From Sphingomonas sp. (GTDB lineage Bacteria > Pseudomonadota > Alphaproteobacteria > Sphingomonadales > Sphingomonadaceae), in NCBI GenBank assembly GCA_013822915.1, contig PNLG01000225.1:1-9540 (forward strand): DNA of 9,540 nt, given 5' to 3'. Each line of letters opens with the position of its first letter. The first letter of the stretch is position 1. Below are positions 5,146-9,540 of this stretch, in pieces. A program made the translations under genes and the position numbers. The notes under the pieces were generated by a model. The model searched no databases, was not told where the DNA came from, and saw only the letters and a list, made by a program, of their open reading frames with translations.

Positions 5146-6708
5146 ATGCCGCCATCCACGCCGGGCGATGCGCCCAAAACACCGGTCTATGCGTGGTATG
5201 TGCTGGGCGTGTTGTTTTTCGTCTATGTGCTCAATTTCATCGACCGGCAGATTATTTCGATCCTGGCGGAGGATATTAAACGCGACCTGAACCTGCGCGA
5301 TGAGGATTTGGGGTTCCTGTATGGCACCGCCTTCGGCGTGTTTTACGCGCTGTTCGGCATTCCGCTTGGGCGGTTGGCCGATAATTGGCACCGGGTGCGG
5401 CTGATGACGCTTGGCCTTGCTTTGTGGTCGACGATGACCGCGCTGTCGGGCTTTGCGCGCAGCGGCACCGCGCTTGCGGGCGCGCGCATCGGCGTCGGCA
5501 TTGGCGAGGCAAGTGCCAGCCCATCGGCCTATTCGCTGATTTCGGACTGGTTTCCCAAACGGTTGCGGGCAACCGCGCTCGCCATCTATTCGGCCGGACT
5601 TTATGTGGGCGGCGGCATTTCGCTTGGCATTGGCGGGCTGATCGTGCGCGGCTGGAACGAGGCTTATCCGGCGGGCGGCCCGTTGGGGCTGGCGGGGTGG
5701 CAGGCGGCTTTCCTGATCGTTGGCATGCCGGGGCTGATGCTGGCGCTGCTCGTCGCGACACTGCGCGAGCCAGTGCGCGGCCAGTCCGAGGGTTTGCCCG
5801 CACCGCCGCCACACCCAGCACCCTTCACGGCTTTCTTGCAGGAGCTCGTGACAATCGTGCCGCCACTGACCCTGATCGGGGCCGCACAAGGGGGCACGCG
5901 GGCGTTTCTCACCAATATTACCGGGCTGGCGGTGATTGCCGGGCTGGTCAGCGCGCTCGTCGCCTTCGGGGAGCCGGTGCCGCAATGGGTGGCGATCGGC
6001 ATTGGCGCTTATGCGGTATTTTCCTGGGCCAGCGCGCTGAAGCGGCGCGACGCGCCGACTTTTGCGCTGATTGTGGCCAATCCGGCGTTTCTGTGCACGG
6101 TCGTTGCATACGGCCTGAACGCGTTTTTGAGCTACACCGTGACCTTCTGGGCGCCGCCCTATGCGATCCGCGTGCTCGGCGCGACGCCAGCGGAGGCCGG
6201 GTTCATCATCGGCGGCATGGGTGCTGTGTCGGGCTTTGTGGGCGTCACCATTGGCGGGCTGGTCGCTGATCGGTTGCGCGCGCGCCACCCGGCCGGGCGG
6301 CTGATGGTGGTGATTTTCGGGGCGGTCGCGCCTTCATTGGCGATTGCGACGGCGTTTACGACCACCAACCTTGGTCTATTCTATATAATGCTGTTTCCGG
6401 CACAAACGCTGGCGAGTTGCGCGCTGGGGGCGGCTGCGGCGACGACGCAGGATCTGGTGCTGCCCCGGATGCGCGGCACCGCGACCGGCACGTTTCTGAT
6501 CGGCACCACGCTGTTGGGGCTGGCGCTCGGGCCCTATCTCGCCGGGCGCGTGTCGACGCTGTCGGGGAGCTTGTCGGTCGGCGTGCTGGCGATGCTGGTG
6601 ACGGTGCCGGTCACCCTTGCGGCCGCGATCATGGCGTTTCGCCTGGTTCCCGCCGCCGAAGCGAACCGTGAGGCACGGGCAAGGGCGGCAGGCGAAGTGA
6701 TCGAATAA
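5146..6708 (+). CDS. MFS transporter, spinster-like family
   Basis: A 520-residue secondary transporter in the inner membrane. The first transmembrane helix ends in VYVLNFIDRQIISIL, the opening typical of spinster-like (Spns) MFS proteins in sphingomonads. The loop between helices 2 and 3 carries MFS motif A (GRLADNWHRVR, about 75-85). The stretch GEASASPSAYSLISDWFPKR marks helices 4-5. It is longer than a standard 12-helix MFS protein. Extra hydrophobic sequence lies between the two six-helix halves (about residues 256-300), which suggests 14 helices. The start at 5146 is chosen because AAAGAGGAG sits five bases before it; an in-frame GTG at 5125 lacks such a site. Substrate is unknown. Relatives often sit with TonB-dependent receptors or catabolic genes, but no such neighbour is present. 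The 3' end converges on sodC across 14 bp, too short for a separate terminator. Confidence 0.9.
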   Translation: MPPSTPGDAPKTPVYAWYVLGVLFFVYVLNFIDRQIISILAEDIKRDLNLRDEDLGFLYGTAFGVFYALFGIPLGRLADNWHRVRLMTLGLALWSTMTALSGFARSGTALAGARIGVGIGEASASPSAYSLISDWFPKRLRATALAIYSAGLYVGGGISLGIGGLIVRGWNEAYPAGGPLGLAGWQAAFLIVGMPGLMLALLVATLREPVRGQSEGLPAPPPHPAPFTAFLQELVTIVPPLTLIGAAQGGTRAFLTNITGLAVIAGLVSALVAFGEPVPQWVAIGIGAYAVFSWASALKRRDAPTFALIVANPAFLCTVVAYGLNAFLSYTVTFWAPPYAIRVLGATPAEAGFIIGGMGAVSGFVGVTIGGLVADRLRARHPAGRLMVVIFGAVAPSLAIATAFTTTNLGLFYIMLFPAQTLASCALGAAAATTQDLVLPRMRGTATGTFLIGTTLLGLALGPYLAGRVSTLSGSLSVGVLAMLVTVPVTLAAAIMAFRLVPAAEANREARARAAGEVIE

Positions 6709-6722
6709 CGCACCCGTCGCGA

Positions 6723-7262
6723 TCAGCTCGCCGTAAAAACCCCGCAGGCAATGCGCCCGCCGGCATTGCCGGTGGGATCCGTCATCATATCATCGGCCTT
6801 GTCATGCACCACCATCGCGCTGCCATCGGCGTCGATCAGGCTGTCGAAATTCGCGCCGGGCACCACCCCGCCCACCGTGCCGCGGCGATCCTTGCCAATC
6901 ACCAGATTGGGCAAGTCGCCCGCATGCGGCCCCATGGCGTTCAGCGCGCCGTGCTTGGCACCCGCCGGGTTCCAATGCCCGGCCGAAGTCATGAAATCGG
7001 GCGCGTCGCAGCGGCCCACGGTGTGGATATGAGCGCCATGTTCACCGGGCGCGATACCGATTGCGTCCACCGTCACGCGCAGGCCACCCTCTACCTCGCG
7101 CACGGTGGCGCGGCCCGCATCCTTGCCATCGGCGGTTTTAAGGAGCGCAACCGCGCTGCGCCCGGCGGGGATGGGCGTGCCCATCTGCTTGCCGACCGTG
7201 TCGCAGCCTGCCAGCCCGATTATAAGCAACACCGCCACGCTGCCATTGATCGCTGCTCGCAT
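6723..7262 (-). CDS. sodC: Cu/Zn superoxide dismutase, predicted lipoprotein
   Basis: A 179-residue periplasmic superoxide dismutase that converts superoxide to hydrogen peroxide and oxygen. The N-terminus is a lipoprotein signal peptide ending LAGC, so Cys20 should be lipidated and the mature enzyme membrane-tethered. All ligands are present at family spacing: copper His78, His80, His96 (bridging) and His153; zinc His96, His104, His113 and Asp116. Cys85 and Cys173 can form the structural disulfide. Arg170 in GGRIACG is the substrate-guiding arginine. The residue after the lipidated cysteine is Asp21, which in enteric bacteria keeps a lipoprotein in the inner membrane. The start has GGGAGA seven bases ahead. 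It is convergent with the MFS gene. An active enzyme is expected because no key residue is missing. Confidence 0.95.
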   Translation of the reverse strand: MRAAINGSVAVLLIIGLAGCDTVGKQMGTPIPAGRSAVALLKTADGKDAGRATVREVEGGLRVTVDAIGIAPGEHGAHIHTVGRCDAPDFMTSAGHWNPAGAKHGALNAMGPHAGDLPNLVIGKDRRGTVGGVVPGANFDSLIDADGSAMVVHDKADDMMTDPTGNAGGRIACGVFTAS

Positions 7263-7297
7263 CGCCGATTCTCCCGTTCATGAAATCCATGGGTAGC

Positions 7298-7312
7298 AGC
7301 CATATAATGGCT
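7298..7312. promoter_or_regulatory. 15-bp palindrome over the sodC -10 element
   Basis: AGCCAT (7298-7303) and ATGGCT (7307-7312) are perfect inverted arms around ATA. The palindrome contains the candidate sodC -10, so a bound dimeric repressor would block the promoter. It may instead be coincidental symmetry of a short AT-rich box. Confidence 0.3.
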
Positions 7313-7328
7313 CGGACGGCCCCGCCAA
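7301..7328 (-). promoter_or_regulatory. Candidate promoter of sodC
   Basis: On the minus strand TTGGCG (7328-7323) and TATATG (7306-7301) are 16 bp apart. The predicted leader is about 30 bases and includes the GGGAGA ribosome-binding site. The AT-rich -10 stands out in GC-rich DNA and forms the centre of a palindrome. Confidence 0.4.
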
Positions 7329-7381
7329 AGGGGCAGCGACACGAAATCACGTGCCTAAATCCCCATCCCGGTTTTCAAATT

Positions 7382-7393
7382 CATGAATTCATG
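7382..7393. repeat. Perfect 12-bp palindrome
   Basis: CATGAATTCATG is perfectly self-complementary and is part of a short direct repeat (ATTCATG at 7379-7385 and 7387-7393). It lies in AT-rich sequence about 120 bp upstream of the sodC start. Such a site could bind a dimeric regulator; no known operator is recognised. Confidence 0.4.
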
Positions 7394-7525
7394 CAAGCCC
7401 CATGGCCCCAATACGCGCCTATGCCCCGATCGCCCGATACCGCAGAGGCAGGCATAACAGGACAGAACAATCGCAGAACCTGCCGCGTCGGTTGCCGGAT
7501 CGACACCGTGAAACATCCCTGGCCT

Positions 7526-7569
7526 GCCCCAAAAAGTGTCTTCAAATGGGTGCCGGGACGGCTTGGGGC
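7526..7569 (+). repeat. Nested inverted repeat, possible RNA structure
   Basis: A 7-bp outer stem (GCCCCAA 7526-7532 with TTGGGGC 7563-7569) encloses a 4-bp hairpin, GCCG with CGGC (7552-7562), which ends directly against the right outer arm so the two helices could stack. No T tract follows on the plus strand, so it is not a standard terminator. The element lies 45 bp before xseB. Confidence 0.3.
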
Positions 7570-7580
7570 CGTGCTCCTTC

Positions 7581-7609
7581 TTGACCCTCCTCGCCTGCCT
7601 GCCCCATAG
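7581..7609 (+). promoter_or_regulatory. Candidate promoter of the xseB-ispA-coaD block
   Basis: TTGACC (7581-7586; 5 of 6 to the -35 consensus) and CCATAG (7604-7609) are 17 bp apart. The expected transcription start falls at about 7614-7617, on the tandem ATG codons of xseB, which implies a leaderless messenger. The -10 match is weak. Confidence 0.4.
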
Positions 7610-7613
7610 CGGC

Positions 7614-7862
7614 ATGATGGAGGCGGCTATTCCTATCGAAGAATTGGCGTTCGAAGACGCGCTGAAAGAGCTGGAGGGGATCGTGACGAGGCTGGAAAGT
7701 GGCGATGCGCCGCTCGATGCCTCGATCGCCCTTTACGAACGCGGCAATGCGCTGCGCAACCACTGCGCGGCGCGGCTGGACGCAGCACAGGCCCGAATCG
7801 ACTCGATTAGGCTCGATACGGATGGCCGCCCGGTCGGCACGATCCCCTTTGCCGCGGGCTGA
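7614..7862 (+). CDS. xseB: Exodeoxyribonuclease VII small subunit
   Basis: An 82-residue cytoplasmic protein, the small subunit of exonuclease VII, which with the large subunit XseA degrades single-stranded DNA from both ends in repair. The hallmark is the helical hairpin carrying FEDALKELEGIVTRLESGD, then LDASIALYERGNALRNHC, both characteristic of XseB. The length matches the family's usual 75-85 residues. Two ATG codons stand in tandem (7614 and 7617) and either may be used. No purine-rich ribosome-binding site precedes them. The open frame further upstream, to 7536, does not resemble the family and is rejected. The stop lies seven bases before ispA, so the two are probably co-transcribed, the common xseB-ispA arrangement. 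xseA is not in the window. Confidence 0.93.
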   Translation: MMEAAIPIEELAFEDALKELEGIVTRLESGDAPLDASIALYERGNALRNHCAARLDAAQARIDSIRLDTDGRPVGTIPFAAG

Positions 7863-7869
7863 TGCACCC

Positions 7870-8769
7870 ATGGCTAACGCCCCGATGACGCTGGCTACAG
7901 CGCTCGACGATGTCGCCGCCGATATCGACCGCCGGTTCGATATCTTGCTGGAGGTGCCCGATGATCCGCGCGCCGACCTGTACCGCGCGATGCGCCACGC
8001 AGCGATTGGCGGCGGCAAGCGGTTGCGCCCGTTGCTGACGCAGGCAACCGCGCGGCTATTTAGCGTGGACCGTGATTGCGCAGGGCGCGCCGGCCTCGCG
8101 ATTGAGTGCATCCACGTCTATTCGCTGATCCACGACGATTTGCCCGCCATGGACAATGACGATCTGCGTCGCGGCAAGGCGACCGTTCACAAGGAATTTG
8201 ACGAGGCGACCGCGATTCTGGCGGGCGATTGCCTGCACGCGCTCGCGTTCGAAGTGCTTTCCGATCCGGCGACCCATGCCGATCCGTTCGTGCGCGCGGA
8301 ATTGGTGCTCGACTTGGCGCGCGCGGCGGGTCCGGCGGGGATGGCCGGTGGGCAGATGATGGATATCGAGGCCGAACGGTCGAGCTTTGACCTGCCCGCG
8401 GTCACGCGGCTCCAAGCGCTCAAAACCGGCGCGCTGATTGCGAGCGCGGTTGAGGCAGGCGCGATCCTGGGCCGGGTGCCGGTCGAAGGACGCACCGGCG
8501 TGCGCGGCTATGCCCGCGATGTCGGCCTTGCCTTTCAGATCGCCGATGATCTGCTCGATCACGAGGGCGATGAGGAAAAAATGGGCAAGCGGCTGCACAA
8601 GGATGCAGACGCGGGCAAGGAAACCTTTCTCTCGCTGCTCGGGGTCGACCGCGCGCGCGAACAGGCGCGGATGCTGGTGGCACAAGCGCTCACCCATCTT
8701 AACAGCTATGGCGCGGAGGCCGATCTGCTGCGCGAGATCGCGCGCTTCACACTGGAACGCGACCGTTGA
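7870..8769 (+). CDS. ispA: Farnesyl diphosphate synthase (polyprenyl synthetase family)
   Basis: A 299-residue cytoplasmic prenyltransferase that joins isopentenyl diphosphate to dimethylallyl and geranyl diphosphate to make farnesyl diphosphate, the precursor of quinone side chains, undecaprenyl phosphate and carotenoids. Seen motifs are GGKRLRP (48-54) for substrate phosphate binding, and the first aspartate-rich motif DDLPAMD (89-95), which has the two-residue insertion of bacterial enzymes. KTG (185-187) and the second aspartate motif DDLLD (226-230) follow. Tyr84, five residues before the first Asp, is the bulky residue that usually stops elongation at C15, so farnesyl rather than geranylgeranyl diphosphate is expected. 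The ATG at 7870 is preferred, with an in-frame ATG at 7885 as alternative; neither has a strong ribosome-binding site, suggesting coupling to xseB. dxs, often next in such operons, is absent and coaD follows. Confidence 0.93.
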   Translation: MANAPMTLATALDDVAADIDRRFDILLEVPDDPRADLYRAMRHAAIGGGKRLRPLLTQATARLFSVDRDCAGRAGLAIECIHVYSLIHDDLPAMDNDDLRRGKATVHKEFDEATAILAGDCLHALAFEVLSDPATHADPFVRAELVLDLARAAGPAGMAGGQMMDIEAERSSFDLPAVTRLQALKTGALIASAVEAGAILGRVPVEGRTGVRGYARDVGLAFQIADDLLDHEGDEEKMGKRLHKDADAGKETFLSLLGVDRAREQARMLVAQALTHLNSYGAEADLLREIARFTLERDR

Positions 8770-9272
8770 GCATCCGCACCGGCGTTTATCCCGGCACCTT
8801 TGATCCGGTGACCCTGGGGCATATGGACATCATCCGTCGCGGGGCAAAGCTGGTCGACCGGTTGGTGATTGGGGTAACCACCAACCCCAGCAAATCGCCG
8901 ATGTTCACGGTTCAGGAACGCATGGAGATGGTGCAGCGCGAAGTTGCTGGCGTGGAAGGCGAAATCCATGTTGTCGGCTTTGATTCGCTGTTGATGGACT
9001 TTGCCGAACGCGAAGGAGCGGGAATGATCGTGCGCGGCCTGCGCGGCGGTGGCGATTTTGAATATGAATTTCAGATGGTCGGCATGAACCAACAGCTTAA
9101 CAGCCGCATCGAAACGGTATTCCTGATGGCCGATGTCGCGTTGCAGCCGATCGCGTCGCGCTGGGTAAAGGAAATCGCGATGTATGGCGGCGACATCCAC
9201 AAATTCGTGACCGAACCGGTCAATCGCGATGTCGTGGCGCGGGTCAACCTTATCGGTCGCAAGGGCAGTTGA
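8766..9272 (+). CDS. coaD: Pantetheine-phosphate adenylyltransferase
   Basis: A 168-residue cytoplasmic nucleotidyltransferase that catalyses the penultimate step of coenzyme A synthesis, 4'-phosphopantetheine plus ATP to dephospho-CoA. It has the N-terminal GVYPGTFDPVTLGH block (6-19) including the TxGH nucleotide motif, Lys43 in NPSKSPMF, and RGLR (90-93) followed by DFEYE. NQQLNSRIETVFL and the C-terminal PIASRWVKEIAMYGGDI complete it; all are family signatures. The start is a TTG at 8766 whose last two bases are shared with the ispA TGA stop (TTGA), a 4-bp overlap indicating translational coupling. There is no ATG near enough to preserve the conserved N-terminus. RGLRGGGDFEYE departs from the more usual RGLRAVxDFEYE only in loop residues. 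Length is normal. Confidence 0.95.
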   Translation: MSIRTGVYPGTFDPVTLGHMDIIRRGAKLVDRLVIGVTTNPSKSPMFTVQERMEMVQREVAGVEGEIHVVGFDSLLMDFAEREGAGMIVRGLRGGGDFEYEFQMVGMNQQLNSRIETVFLMADVALQPIASRWVKEIAMYGGDIHKFVTEPVNRDVVARVNLIGRKGS

Positions 9273-9289
9273 ACCCGTCGATCTTTGGA

Positions 9290-9316
9290 TTGGCGGGCTT
9301 GGCGATTTGCTCTAAG
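9290..9316 (+). promoter_or_regulatory. Weak candidate promoter before the cyclophilin gene
   Basis: TTGGCG (9290-9295) and TCTAAG (9311-9316) are 15 bp apart in the 109-bp gap after coaD. The spacing is short, but the -10 resembles those seen in alphaproteobacteria. It is a suggestion only; readthrough from coaD is an alternative. Confidence 0.2.
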
Positions 9317-9341
9317 CGCGGGACCACCAACACGGCCCGGC

Positions 9342-9371
9342 CGGGCAAGCCCGTCCGCCTGCCCGATTTTA
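9342..9371 (+). terminator. Weak hairpin after coaD, possible attenuator
   Basis: CGGGCA (9342-9347) and TGCCCG (9360-9365) form a 6-bp stem with a 12-base loop, followed by ATTTTA. It might end part of the coaD transcript or lie in the leader of the next gene. The stem is short and the T tract poor. Confidence 0.25.
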
Positions 9372-9381
9372 TGAGGTTGTG

Positions 9382-9540
9382 ATGCGTATTCTGATGTGTC
9401 TGATCGTCGCATTGCTGGGGTTCGCCCCGGTGCCTGTTGCCGCGCAGCATATCCCCAGCATCCACCCCGCGCCGCCCATCGATGACAAGGAAAACCTGCT
9501 ATATCTTGACCTGTCGACAGGGGGACGGGTTACCATCTTG
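9382..9540 (+). CDS. Exported cyclophilin-type peptidyl-prolyl isomerase (5' part only)
   Basis: The first 53 codons of a gene that runs off the right edge. The N-terminus MRILMCLIVALLGFAPVPVA is a Sec signal peptide, with a likely cleavage after PVAA (about residue 21). A short Pro/His linker leads to ENLLYLDLSTGGRVTIL, the first beta-strand pattern of a cyclophilin domain. Prolyl isomerases of this type catalyse cis-trans isomerisation of proline bonds and, when exported, assist envelope protein folding. GAGG lies five bases before the ATG. From memory, sphingomonads often carry one or two such genes directly after coaD, before queA and tgt, which supports the call. The catalytic core is outside the window, so activity cannot be judged. 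Confidence 0.72.
   Translation, partial: MRILMCLIVALLGFAPVPVAAQHIPSIHPAPPIDDKENLLYLDLSTGGRVTIL

Larger units (their letters stand above)
7263..7613. other. 351-bp intergenic region between sodC and xseB
   Basis: No credible gene is seen here. Open frames exist on both strands (plus 7280-7609, minus 7355-7615), but neither has a ribosome-binding site or family-like sequence and they lie antisense to each other. The region holds the sodC promoter and palindrome at the left and a 12-bp palindrome CATGAATTCATG (7382-7393). An inverted repeat GCCCCAA (7526-7532) / TTGGGGC (7563-7569) encloses a smaller GCCG-GGA-CGGC hairpin (7552-7562). A candidate xseB promoter lies at the right. It could encode a small RNA or hold operators, or be degenerate sequence. 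No tRNA fold was found. Confidence 0.5.

Noticed and set aside
4981..6288. 435-residue open frame on the minus strand opposite the MFS gene
   Set aside because: Composition is Arg/Gln/His-rich without family features, and it lies antisense to a clearly real transporter. Long antisense frames are expected in high-GC DNA.
7280..7609. 109-residue plus-strand frame and the opposing 86-residue minus-strand frame (7355-7615) in the sodC-xseB gap
   Set aside because: Neither has a ribosome-binding site, family resemblance or coding-like composition, and they are antisense to each other.
7862..7864. ATG overlapping the xseB stop as the ispA start
   Set aside because: It is in a different frame from ispA; the in-frame ATG is at 7870.
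1..9540. Search for mobile elements, CRISPR, tRNA/rRNA genes, toxin-antitoxin or defence systems
   Set aside because: No transposase or integrase motifs, terminal repeats, regular spacer arrays, cloverleaf folds or defence-gene domains were seen. The genes present are of housekeeping and common accessory type.

Overview
The window looks like chromosomal DNA from a high-GC alphaproteobacterium, most probably a sphingomonad (Sphingomonas, Sphingopyxis or a close relative). This rests on base composition, on protein sequences that read like sphingomonad orthologues, and on the gene order xseB-ispA-coaD-cyclophilin at the right end, which I recall from that family. I could not run a search, so the genus is an inference. 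I see no tRNA, rRNA, insertion sequence, integrase, CRISPR array or phage gene. Codon use and GC look even throughout.

Left part (1-2888): a fragment of a small membrane protein of unknown function points leftward. It is divergent from a membrane-bound diguanylate cyclase (MASE1-PAS-GGDEF) with intact catalytic and product-inhibition motifs. A Nudix hydrolase follows 47 bp downstream on the same strand; its Nudix box is interrupted in the manner of NUDT19-like enzymes.

Middle (2889-5069): two minus-strand genes, an unrecognised 181-residue soluble protein and a Bax inhibitor-1 (YccA/TMBIM) membrane protein. A clear Rho-independent terminator separates them, followed by a candidate promoter for the unknown gene that contains an inverted pair of CtrA-like half-sites. 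The BI-1 gene is divergent from thpR, an RNA 2',3'-cyclic phosphodiesterase.

Right-centre (5070-7613): a spinster-type MFS transporter converges, across only 14 bp, on a Cu/Zn superoxide dismutase lipoprotein (sodC). Upstream of sodC is a 351-bp stretch without a credible gene. It holds a candidate sodC promoter overlapping a 15-bp palindrome, a separate 12-bp palindrome, and a nested inverted repeat.

Right end (7614-9540): a compact operon-like block of xseB (exonuclease VII small subunit), ispA (farnesyl diphosphate synthase) and coaD (phosphopantetheine adenylyltransferase, TTG start overlapping the ispA stop). It is followed by the 5' end of an exported cyclophilin-type prolyl isomerase. 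These are housekeeping functions: DNA repair, isoprenoid precursors, coenzyme A and envelope protein folding.

I do not see a convincing new multi-gene system. The points most worth a second look are the unknown 181-residue gene with its CtrA-like palindrome, the structured 351-bp gap, the probable leaderless start of xseB, and the interrupted Nudix box.
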